From JAPLDA01 sp043742705 (lineage in GTDB: Bacteria; Bacteroidota; Bacteroidia; AKYH767-A; 2013-40CM-41-45), in contig JAYTXY010000130.1 of NCBI GenBank assembly GCA_043742705.1, forward strand, positions 1-6,080: 6,080 nucleotides of DNA, in the 5' to 3' direction. Positions 1-4,803 of this stretch are shown here, one piece after another. The translations under genes and the position numbers were made by a program. Position 1 is the first letter of the stretch; each line of letters starts with the position of its first letter. The notes beneath the pieces are model-generated. The model worked only from the letters and a program-made list of their open reading frames with translations. It did no database searches and was not told where the DNA came from.

Positions 1-231
1 ACCTTTTGTGCTGATTGTATTTTCTTCCGTGATGAAACCGGATTCCGGAAAAAACTTACTGAGTCCATCTACTAATTTCTGCTCCGCTGTTTTGTCGACA
101 TAAGAAACCAAGTCGTTCGGACCTTTATGTTCAATGGAAGAAGCAGAAAAGGTTTTTCGTTCGGTGCGGATGAAGGCTCCAACTTCAACTGACAATTCAC
201 AAACCTGATTACAAAGTTTCTGTAGTTCCAT
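1..231 (-). CDS. Inositol monophosphatase family protein (SuhB-like), N-terminal part, truncated by window edge
   Basis: Only the first 77 codons are inside the window, starting at the ATG at 231-229 and open to base 1. The start of the inositol monophosphatase fold is recognisable: a helical N-terminus, then HKGPNDLVSYVDK at residues 35-47, which matches the family pattern K-x(3)-D-L-V-T-x-x-D, then FPESGFITEEN at 61-71. E70 corresponds to the Glu that binds catalytic metal in human IMPase (FIGEES). The two later metal-binding Asp motifs (DPIDGT and WD-G) lie outside the window. Members are Mg2+-dependent cytosolic phosphatases acting on inositol phosphates or related sugar and nucleotide phosphates. 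The visible part looks more SuhB/IMPase-like than CysQ-like, but substrate cannot be settled from it. The ATG lies one base after the lgt stop codon, so translation is probably coupled to lgt; no Shine-Dalgarno sequence is visible. Confidence 0.85.
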   Translation of the reverse strand, partial: MELQKLCNQVCELSVEVGAFIRTERKTFSASSIEHKGPNDLVSYVDKTAEQKLVDGLSKFFPESGFITEENTISTKG

Positions 232-232
232 G

Positions 233-1393
233 TTACAGACTTTGTGCCTTTTGCACTTTTGAGCGACAATAAAAAATTCCTCCTGTTCCCAATAAAATCA
301 GGCAAACCGAAATAAGCTGCGCCTGTGTAAACTCAAATCCATTGATGTGGTATTTCGTATTGACACGAATCAGTTCAACAAAAAATCGTTCAATTCCATT
401 CAGCAACAGGTAAGCAAAGAACATCACTCCTGGAGTAGTGAATTTTTTTCGAAACGCCCACAGTAAAAAAAACAGTGCGATGCAAACAATGCTTTCATAC
501 AATGGAGTAGGGAAAACAGGTTGATCGAGCATGAAACAATGCTTTCCCGTGCAATCCGGAATCGGAATTCCTTCGCCCACCACGTTGTGTGGATAACGAT
601 AACCCCAGAACCAGTCAGGAAGAAAACTCATCCAGTTTGGTTTCGGTGCTGTGTTTGCAATTCCCCAATCACCGTCTCCGGCAACCTGGCAACCGATTCG
701 TCCGAAACCATAAGCAAGCATCAATCCCGGAGCGGCTGCATCTGAAAGATGTAAAGCAGGAATTCCATTTTTTCTTCCATACCAGATTACGGCAGCGCCA
801 CCAACAATCAATCCTCCATACATGGTAAGTCCGCTGAAAGAAAGCAAGGCATCAATGGGATTTCTTACAAAGTCATTGATGTTTTCAAGGTTGTGAAAAA
901 TTTTCGCACCGAGTAAACCAGCAACGGCAGCAACCATGGTGAAATTACCAACAAGTTGGTATGGATGAACAGTTTCTTCCACCCATTCAGGTTTTTCTTT
1001 TTTGGTTTTTTCTTTCTCGCGGTATTTGAGATAGACTGAAACGGCAGCGATGATGATTCCTCCCAAAAAATTTCCCTTTGTTGAAAGCAATGCTTCCTGC
1101 GGACTGGCAACAAGTTCCCGGTAATTAAAAATGAAAAAAATGATTTTGTATCCGATGAAGAAACCGATGACTCCTGAGAAAACCAATTCTGAAATTTTTG
1201 CGCGCTCTCCTTGTAGTGTTTTTTTCGTTGATGATTTCAGTATTCCGTTGTTTTCTTTTCTCTTTAATTCCAGCGATAACGTAAGCGCAGCGAGCAAAAA
1301 TGAAATTGCAACAAAAAATCCGAACGACTGAATCGGCAGCGGAATGTTGATTCCAAAAAGATCTTTCAGCAGGTCGGAGATGGTAGGATACAC
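233..1393 (-). CDS. lgt: Prolipoprotein diacylglyceryl transferase Lgt, long Bacteroidota-type variant
   Basis: This 386-residue inner-membrane protein should transfer diacylglyceryl from phosphatidylglycerol to the lipobox Cys of prolipoproteins, the first step of lipoprotein maturation. Landmarks are hydrophobic helices from about residue 21, GLTMYGGLIVGG (188-199), the Lgt signature region GRIGCQVAGDGDWG (231-244), PTPLYE (295-300, family PSQLYE) and NGIERFFVELIR (332-343). It exceeds the usual 260-290 residues because residues about 61-124 and 142-205 are two related copies of one membrane module; only the second keeps the GL-x-x-YGG signature. Against E. coli Lgt, R143, R239 and E243 are kept (R232, R336, E340) and E151 is D240, but Y26, H103, N146 and Y235 become F24, Y192, C235 and N332. 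I recall the same C-type signature in Chitinophagaceae Lgts, so it is probably a working lineage variant. The start is GTG (1393-1391); a stop lies in frame four codons upstream and no alternative start precedes the conserved region. The mtaB stop is 51 bases upstream. Confidence 0.9.
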   Translation of the reverse strand: MYPTISDLLKDLFGINIPLPIQSFGFFVAISFLLAALTLSLELKRKENNGILKSSTKKTLQGERAKISELVFSGVIGFFIGYKIIFFIFNYRELVASPQEALLSTKGNFLGGIIIAAVSVYLKYREKEKTKKEKPEWVEETVHPYQLVGNFTMVAAVAGLLGAKIFHNLENINDFVRNPIDALLSFSGLTMYGGLIVGGAAVIWYGRKNGIPALHLSDAAAPGLMLAYGFGRIGCQVAGDGDWGIANTAPKPNWMSFLPDWFWGYRYPHNVVGEGIPIPDCTGKHCFMLDQPVFPTPLYESIVCIALFFLLWAFRKKFTTPGVMFFAYLLLNGIERFFVELIRVNTKYHINGFEFTQAQLISVCLILLGTGGIFYCRSKVQKAQSL

Positions 1394-1400
1394 TTTGGGA

Positions 1401-1456
1401 AATTATAAATTATGAATTGAATAGTGAAGATTTTGAACTTTGAACTAAGAACTAAC
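1401..1456. repeat. Degenerate seven-base tandem array filling the lgt-mtaB junction
   Basis: Read in steps of seven from 1401, the plus strand gives eight related AT-rich units: AATTATA, AATTATG, then AATTGAA, TAGTGAA, then GATTTTG, AACTTTG, then AACTAAG and AACTAAC. The clearest block is the back-to-back pair TTGAACT TTGAACT at 1433-1446, followed by AAGAACT. The array takes up nearly all of the space between the two genes and runs over the mtaB stop codon (1445-1447) into its last codons, so it probably shaped the mtaB C-terminal tail. It resembles short tandemly repeated (heptanucleotide) sequences known from cyanobacteria in layout only. No promoter or terminator is apparent here, which supports mtaB and lgt being cotranscribed. 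Confidence 0.5.
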
Positions 1457-2812
1457 CTCTGACATTTCATACAAAACTTTTCCAGTCACATTTCCCGTGT
1501 CATCAATTTGAGTAAGTGTGACATCAACAAGTTGTTTCGATAATGATTCATCAAACGGAAGCGTTACTTTGATGTAATTTTTTGTGTAACCATGCATCAT
1601 TCCGTCATTCTCTTGCTTTTCAAAAAGGACTGTGTGTGTTTCGCCCAGATGAGACCGGTAAAAATGATTCAGTTTCTTCTGAGAAAGAATCCGCAACATC
1701 TTATTTCTTCTTTTCCGTTCGGCAATCGGAACAACTTCTTTGATCTTTAAAGCTTCTGTGTTGTCGCGTTCTGAATAAGTAAACACGTGAAGATAAGAAA
1801 CGTCCAAGGTGTTAAGAAAATTATACGTCTCGAGAAAGTCAGCTTCTGTTTCGCCTGGAAAACCTGTAATCACATCCACGCCAATACAGCAATGAGGCAT
1901 CAATGATTTTATTTTCTGAACACGTTCAACATACAAATTGCTCAAATACCTTCTCCGCATCAACTTCAGAATTTTATCTGAACCGCTTTGAAGCGGAATG
2001 TGAAAATGCGGAACGAATTTTTTTGATGCAGCAACAAATTCAATGATCTCATCCGTCAGCAAATTCGGTTCGATAGAAGAGATGCGGAACCTTTCAATTC
2101 CAGCCCCACTCTGGCTCTCCCCAAAGGGGAGAGAATCCAACGCGCGAATCAGGTCAAGAAATTTTCCATCTCCCTTCCCCTCGGGAAGGGTTGGGGATGG
2201 GCTGAAGTCCCCAATATTCACCCCCGTCAGCACAATTTCCTTTACACCTTTTGCAGCAATTTCTTTTGCCTGTTCAACTACATGTTCAATGGTGTCACTA
2301 CGGCTTGCTCCGCGGGCAAGAGGAATTGTACAATACGTGCAGGAATAATCGCAACCATCCTGAACTTTCAGGAAAGCGCGTGTGCGATCACCAAGAGAGT
2401 AGGAGCTGATAAACAAATCAGCTGATTCTACTTCACAGGAATGAATCTCTGCAATCTCTTTTTTATGAAATGAGTCGAGGTAACGAGCAATGTTAAACTT
2501 CTCTGTGGCGCCCAACACCAAATCAACACCTTCGATACTTGCGATTGCTTCCGGCTTTAGCTGCGCATAACAACCGATGACAGCGACAAAAGCAGAAGGG
2601 TTCTGCTGCAATGCTTTTCTAACAACAGCGCGGCATTCCCGGTCTGCATTCTCAGTGACTGAACACGTGTTGATGACATACACATCAGCAGGATTTTCAA
2701 ACTCTACCTTTTGGAAACCTTCATCCTTTAGCTGTCTGCCAATGGTAGAAGTTTCCGCAAAATTGAGCTTGCAGCCGAGAGTATGAAATGCAACAGTTGT
2801 TTGGTTGTTCAT
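1445..2812 (-). CDS. mtaB: tRNA (N6-threonylcarbamoyladenosine(37)-C2)-methylthiotransferase MtaB
   Basis: This 455-residue radical-SAM enzyme should convert t6A37 to ms2t6A37 in ANN-decoding tRNAs. The N-terminal methylthiotransferase domain carries its three cluster cysteines in TLGCKLN (C14), NTCSVT (C50) and IGCYAQ (C81). The radical-SAM domain has the CxxxCxxC cluster motif at C154, C158 and C161 (CDYSCTYC), followed by LTGVNIGDF and SSIEPNL. A C-terminal TRAM-like RNA-binding domain covers about 383-448. TLGCKLN rather than a MiaB-type start, and SSIEPN rather than TSHP, place it with MtaB (YqeV) rather than MiaB or RimO. Residues 204-217 and 227-237 look like extra in-frame inserts from palindromic elements; without them the protein is about 430 residues, near the family norm. 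No alternative start fits before the C14 motif, so the ATG at 2812 is secure. It is first in a probable mtaB-lgt-phosphatase operon. Confidence 0.93.
   Translation of the reverse strand: MNNQTTVAFHTLGCKLNFAETSTIGRQLKDEGFQKVEFENPADVYVINTCSVTENADRECRAVVRKALQQNPSAFVAVIGCYAQLKPEAIASIEGVDLVLGATEKFNIARYLDSFHKKEIAEIHSCEVESADLFISSYSLGDRTRAFLKVQDGCDYSCTYCTIPLARGASRSDTIEHVVEQAKEIAAKGVKEIVLTGVNIGDFSPSPTLPEGKGDGKFLDLIRALDSLPFGESQSGAGIERFRISSIEPNLLTDEIIEFVAASKKFVPHFHIPLQSGSDKILKLMRRRYLSNLYVERVQKIKSLMPHCCIGVDVITGFPGETEADFLETYNFLNTLDVSYLHVFTYSERDNTEALKIKEVVPIAERKRRNKMLRILSQKKLNHFYRSHLGETHTVLFEKQENDGMMHGYTKNYIKVTLPFDESLSKQLVDVTLTQIDDTGNVTGKVLYEMSEVSS
2115..2133. repeat. Palindromic mini-element, copy 1, in frame inside mtaB
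   Basis: The sequence CTCTCCCCAAAGGGGAGAG is a perfect inverted repeat with 8-base arms and a 3-base AAA loop. It sits in GC-rich DNA unlike the rest of the gene and encodes most of residues 227-237 of MtaB (SLPFGESQSGA), a Pro/Gly/Ser-rich stretch lying between the conserved helix ending RALD and the conserved GIERFRISSIEPN. Homologues as I recall them join these motifs with only one or two residues. It looks like a small mobile or repetitive palindrome tolerated in coding sequence. Similar CTCCCCAAAGGGGAG cores are familiar to me from intergenic DNA of Bacteroidota, but I could not search for other copies. Confidence 0.6.
2166..2200. repeat. Palindromic mini-element, copy 2, in frame inside mtaB
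   Basis: The core at 2172-2190, CCCTTCCCCTCGGGAAGGG, is a perfect inverted repeat with 8-base arms and a CTC loop. Outer arms CCATC (2166-2170) and GATGG (2196-2200) extend it to a 35-base imperfect hairpin. On the coding strand it encodes most of residues 204-217 of MtaB (SPSPTLPEGKGDGK), between the conserved LTGVNIGDF and FLDLIRALD. The insert, taken as 42 bases from 2162 to 2203, keeps the reading frame. It differs in sequence from the other palindrome 32 bases away but shares the pyrimidine-rich arm, 8-base stem and 3-base loop design, suggesting a related family of elements. Confidence 0.65.
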
Positions 2813-2818
2813 CAGGTG

Positions 2819-2835
2819 GCAAAGATAATCTTTGC
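2819..2835. promoter_or_regulatory. Perfect palindrome over the mtaB promoter, possible operator
   Basis: GCAAAGAT-A-ATCTTTGC is a perfect palindrome with 8-base arms around one central base. Its left part contains the complement of the minus-strand -7 box TATCTTTG, so a protein bound here would cover the mtaB promoter. It may instead be chance symmetry created by the CTTTG core of the promoter motif. No regulator gene is in the window, so operator function is inference only. Confidence 0.3.
2820..2827 (-). promoter_or_regulatory. Bacteroidota-type -7 box for mtaB operon
   Basis: On the minus strand, TATCTTTG exactly matches the Bacteroidota sigma-factor -7 consensus TAnnTTTG. It ends seven bases before the mtaB ATG, so transcription would start at or within a few bases of the start codon, giving a leaderless or nearly leaderless mRNA. 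The -33 element is weak: TTCG with 17-base spacing is the best match I see. There is no Shine-Dalgarno sequence between box and ATG, consistent with this reading. Confidence 0.5.
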
Positions 2836-2842
2836 TATGAAT

Positions 2843-2890
2843 TACGAATCGATACGAATTTACGAATATGCCTTGATTTGTACATTCGTA
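2843..2890. repeat. Three TACGAAT direct repeats plus one inverted copy in the divergent intergenic region
   Basis: TACGAAT occurs at 2843-2849, 2853-2859 and 2861-2867, with start-to-start spacing of 10 and 8 bases, and its complement ATTCGTA occurs at 2884-2890. The cluster lies between the two divergent genes, upstream of both -7 boxes, so it could be a regulator-binding cluster. Equally it could be degenerate repeat DNA like the arrays elsewhere in this window. The spacing is not uniform, which weakens the case for a single operator. Confidence 0.4.
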
Positions 2891-2943
2891 CAGATTAGTA
2901 ACTTGTACCGATAAATGTCGTTCATAATTTTTTTCACCCTTCC

Positions 2944-2973
2944 TTTCAAAGACTACCTAAAAGAATATTTTTG
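2944..2973 (+). promoter_or_regulatory. Bacteroidota-type promoter for the solute-binding protein gene
   Basis: TATTTTTG at 2966-2973 matches the -7 consensus TAnnTTTG exactly. TTTC at 2944-2947, 18 bases upstream, is one mismatch from the -33 consensus TTTG. The box ends five bases before the ATG at 2979, so the transcript would be leaderless or nearly so. A weaker alternative is TTTG at 2877-2880 with TAACTTG at 2899-2905 (also 18-base spacing), which would give a leader of roughly 70 bases. Confidence 0.5.
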
Positions 2974-2978
2974 CTTAG

Positions 2979-4637
2979 ATGTTGAAGAAAATCATTTCGT
3001 TCATTTTAGCTGTAGTTGTTTCTTATTCTTGCAATCGTTCTCATCAAACCGATGCAGGGAAAACTGTTTTCCGTTACAACGAAGCTTCCGTTATAACCTC
3101 GCTCGATCCTGCTTTCGCCAAAGACCAGGCAAACATCTGGGCCTGCGTTCAGTTGTACAATGGGTTAGTACAGCTGGATGATCAGCTGAAAATTAAACCG
3201 TGCATTGCTTCCAGTTGGAAAATTTTGGATAGCGGAACGACTTATACTTTTCATTTACGACAAGATGTTTTTTTTCATGCTGATGAACCACTTGAAAAAG
3301 TTCGCAGTTCGCAATTCGCAATTCGCAAAGTTAATGCTCATGATTTCGTTTATAGTTTCCATCGTTTAATGGATCCCAAACTCGCTGCTCCGGGAGCTTG
3401 GGTGATGAATCGTGTAAGAAAGGATTCAACAGGAATTATGAATGGAGTAGAAGCAACGGATGATTCAACGCTCACCATTCATCTTGAAAAACCTTTTCCT
3501 CCTTTTCTCGGTTTGCTTACCATGCCGTATTGTTCTGTTGTTCCTAAGGAAGCGGTCGAACAATATGGAACTGATTTTAGAAATCATCCTGTTGGCACCG
3601 GTCCGTTTACATTTAAGTTGTGGAAGGAAGGAGTAAAACTGATTTTTCTGAAGAATGAAAATTATTTTGAAAGAGATTCTCTTGGAAAGAAGTTGCCTTA
3701 TCTGGATGCAGTTGAAATTTCTTTTCTCTCCGACAAGCAAAGTGCTTTCATCGAATTTCTGAAAGGCAACCTTGATTTTCTTTCTGCTGTAGATGCAAGT
3801 TACAAGGATGAACTGCTCACGCGTGCAGGAGAATTGCAACCGAAATATAAAAATCGTTTCAGGATGGAAACGCAACCGTATCTGAATACAGAATACCTTG
3901 GCATTCTCATGGACAGTTCTTCAGCAACAATGGAAGGAAATCCGTTAAAGAATAAATTGATCAGGCAGGCGTTGAATTGCGGTTTCGATCGAGGCAAGAT
4001 GATGACTTATTTGCGTAACAACATTGGCACTGCGGGAACTTCAGGCTTTGTTCCTCCCGGACTTCCTTCTTTCGATGAAGATGAAGTTATAGGATATGAT
4101 TACAATCCTTCTCTTGCAAAAGAGTTATTGATTAAAGCCGGATATCCTGATGGAAAAAATTTACCTGTCATCACCATGAGTACAACAACATCATACACCG
4201 ATTTGTGCGAGTATATCAAAAGCCAGTGGGAAGATCTTGGTTTCAAAATCAAGATTGACGTGAATCAGGCTTCTGTGCATCGCAAGATGGTTGCGGAAAA
4301 AAAACTCTCTTTTTTCCGCGGCTCGTGGATTGCAGATTATCCTGATGCGGAAAATTATCTCGCACTGTTCTACTCGAAGAATTTTACTCCTGCCGGACCT
4401 AATTACACGCTCTTTTCAAATCCTAAATTTGATGCGTTGTATGAACAAGCTGCTGTGGAAGTGAATGACAGCATCCGTTATACATTGTACCGACAAATGG
4501 ATCAACTCGTGATGGATGAATCACCTGTGATTGTTTTGTATTATGACAAAGCGCTTCGGCTTACTCAGAACAACCTGGAAGGATTAGGAAGTAATGCGCT
4601 AAATCTATTGGTGTTGAAGCATGTCAGAAAAAAATAA
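2979..4637 (+). CDS. Lipoprotein ABC-transporter solute-binding protein, OppA/DppA-like (SBP_bac_5)
   Basis: The product, 552 residues, is a family 5 extracytoplasmic solute-binding protein, the class that delivers peptides or similar solutes to ABC importers. Residues 1-17 form a lipoprotein signal peptide (MLKK, then a hydrophobic stretch) ending in a lipobox-like SYSC with C18 as lipidation site; it would depend on Lgt. No acidic surface-export signal follows the Cys, so an inner-facing or periplasmic anchor is likelier. Family landmarks are ITSLDPAFA (39-47), LYNGLVQLD (59-67), the TYTFHLRQDVFFH region (88-100), NAHDFVYSFHRLMDP (119-133), HPVGTGPF (203-210) and a C-terminal lobe with the WIADYPDAENY motif. 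Length is typical for the family. Residues 108-117 are encoded by a seven-base tandem repeat and are probably a small insertion. No permease or ATPase genes adjoin it; it seems monocistronic, with its own promoter and downstream inverted repeats. Peptide specificity is inferred from family only. Confidence 0.88.
   Translation: MLKKIISFILAVVVSYSCNRSHQTDAGKTVFRYNEASVITSLDPAFAKDQANIWACVQLYNGLVQLDDQLKIKPCIASSWKILDSGTTYTFHLRQDVFFHADEPLEKVRSSQFAIRKVNAHDFVYSFHRLMDPKLAAPGAWVMNRVRKDSTGIMNGVEATDDSTLTIHLEKPFPPFLGLLTMPYCSVVPKEAVEQYGTDFRNHPVGTGPFTFKLWKEGVKLIFLKNENYFERDSLGKKLPYLDAVEISFLSDKQSAFIEFLKGNLDFLSAVDASYKDELLTRAGELQPKYKNRFRMETQPYLNTEYLGILMDSSSATMEGNPLKNKLIRQALNCGFDRGKMMTYLRNNIGTAGTSGFVPPGLPSFDEDEVIGYDYNPSLAKELLIKAGYPDGKNLPVITMSTTTSYTDLCEYIKSQWEDLGFKIKIDVNQASVHRKMVAEKKLSFFRGSWIADYPDAENYLALFYSKNFTPAGPNYTLFSNPKFDALYEQAAVEVNDSIRYTLYRQMDQLVMDESPVIVLYYDKALRLTQNNLEGLGSNALNLLVLKHVRKK
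3301..3328. repeat. Strict seven-base tandem repeat inside the solute-binding protein gene
   Basis: Four head-to-tail units, TTCGCAG then three copies of TTCGCAA, occupy 28 bases in the coding region and encode residues 108-117 (VRSSQFAIRK). They fall in a loop between the FFHADEP strand and the conserved NAHDFVYSF helix. Because seven is not a multiple of three, losing or gaining one unit would shift the reading frame, while three units (21 bases, seven residues) would keep it. The family usually has a shorter linker here as far as I recall. Confidence 0.75.
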
Positions 4638-4649
4638 GAATGATTAATT

Positions 4650-4722
4650 CTCAGTGCAACTTAGTGTTCTTAGTGGTAAGAATATAACCACTAAGACACT
4701 AAGAGCACATAGAAACACTAAG
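4650..4722. repeat. Inverted array of CTTAGTG / CACTAAG heptamers
   Basis: On the left are CTCAGTG (4650) and CTTAGTG (4660 and 4669). On the right is the complement CACTAAG (4689, 4697 and 4716) with a CACATAG variant (4706). Start-to-start spacings are 10 and 9 on the left and 8, 9 and 10 on the right, so the array is roughly mirror-symmetric about a short AT-rich centre. It fills the first part of the intergenic region after the solute-binding protein gene and is not coding. I recall similar ACCACTAAG-type arrays in intergenic DNA of other bacteria. Confidence 0.6.
4660..4703 (+). terminator. Long imperfect hairpin after the solute-binding protein gene, probable terminator
   Basis: CTTAGTGTTCTTAGTGGT (4660-4677) pairs with ACCACTAAGACACTAAG (4687-4703) except for one bulged T, leaving a nine-base loop. 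It begins 22 bases after the TAA of the solute-binding protein gene. The stem is strong enough to end or stabilise the transcript, but no U-run follows, so it is not a textbook intrinsic terminator. The stem comes from the CTTAGTG/CACTAAG repeat, so a terminator role may be secondary. Confidence 0.45.
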
Positions 4723-4740
4723 ATACTCCGGAAAGTATCT
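4721..4740. terminator. Second small hairpin in the intergenic region
   Basis: AGATACT-CCGGAA-AGTATCT is a perfect 7-base stem with a 6-base loop, directly abutting the heptamer array. T-rich sequence follows about ten bases later (GTTTTCATTTTG), so it may add to termination of the upstream gene. It is also just upstream of the presumed promoter of the next gene. Function is uncertain. Confidence 0.3.
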
Positions 4741-4760
4741 CGTAGCCTGTTTTCATTTTG

Positions 4761-4768
4761 TATCTTTA
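4761..4768 (+). promoter_or_regulatory. Possible -7 box for the gapN-like gene
   Basis: TATCTTTA differs from TAnnTTTG only in its last base and is preceded by TTTTG. It would give an untranslated leader of about 30 bases before the ATG at 4804. No good -33 TTTG is visible at 17-19 bases upstream. The leader is T- and A-rich and contains no Shine-Dalgarno sequence, typical of Bacteroidota. Confidence 0.35.
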
Positions 4769-4803
4769 TCCGCACTCATTAACTTTTTTTAATTCAATCA
4801 ACC

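Noticed and set aside
72..305. Minus-strand frame crossing the lgt/phosphatase junction
   Set aside because: It conflicts with the recognisable IMPase N-terminus in another frame and with the lgt C-terminus.
2102..2203. Possible frameshift or pseudogene in mtaB caused by the palindromes
   Set aside because: The reading frame continues with all conserved motifs on both sides, and the insert lengths preserve the frame, so the gene looks functional.
2043..2348. Open reading frame of 101 codons on the plus strand
   Set aside because: It is antisense to mtaB, whose cysteine motifs and domains are intact; the frame is kept open partly by the palindromic inserts.
2915..3181. Plus-strand frame starting upstream of and overlapping the solute-binding protein gene
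   Set aside because: It is out of frame with a clear lipoprotein signal peptide and a full-length family 5 binding protein, and it reads through the promoter region.
3301..3328. CRISPR-like repeat
   Set aside because: The units are seven bases long without spacers and lie inside a coding gene.
3465..3875. Open reading frame of 136 codons on the minus strand
   Set aside because: It lies wholly inside the solute-binding protein gene on the opposite strand, has no recognisable domain and an unconvincing composition; a shadow frame.
4638..4803. tRNA, small RNA gene or riboswitch in the intergenic region
   Set aside because: The structure is explained by CTTAGTG/CACTAAG inverted repeats; no cloverleaf or known riboswitch core is visible.
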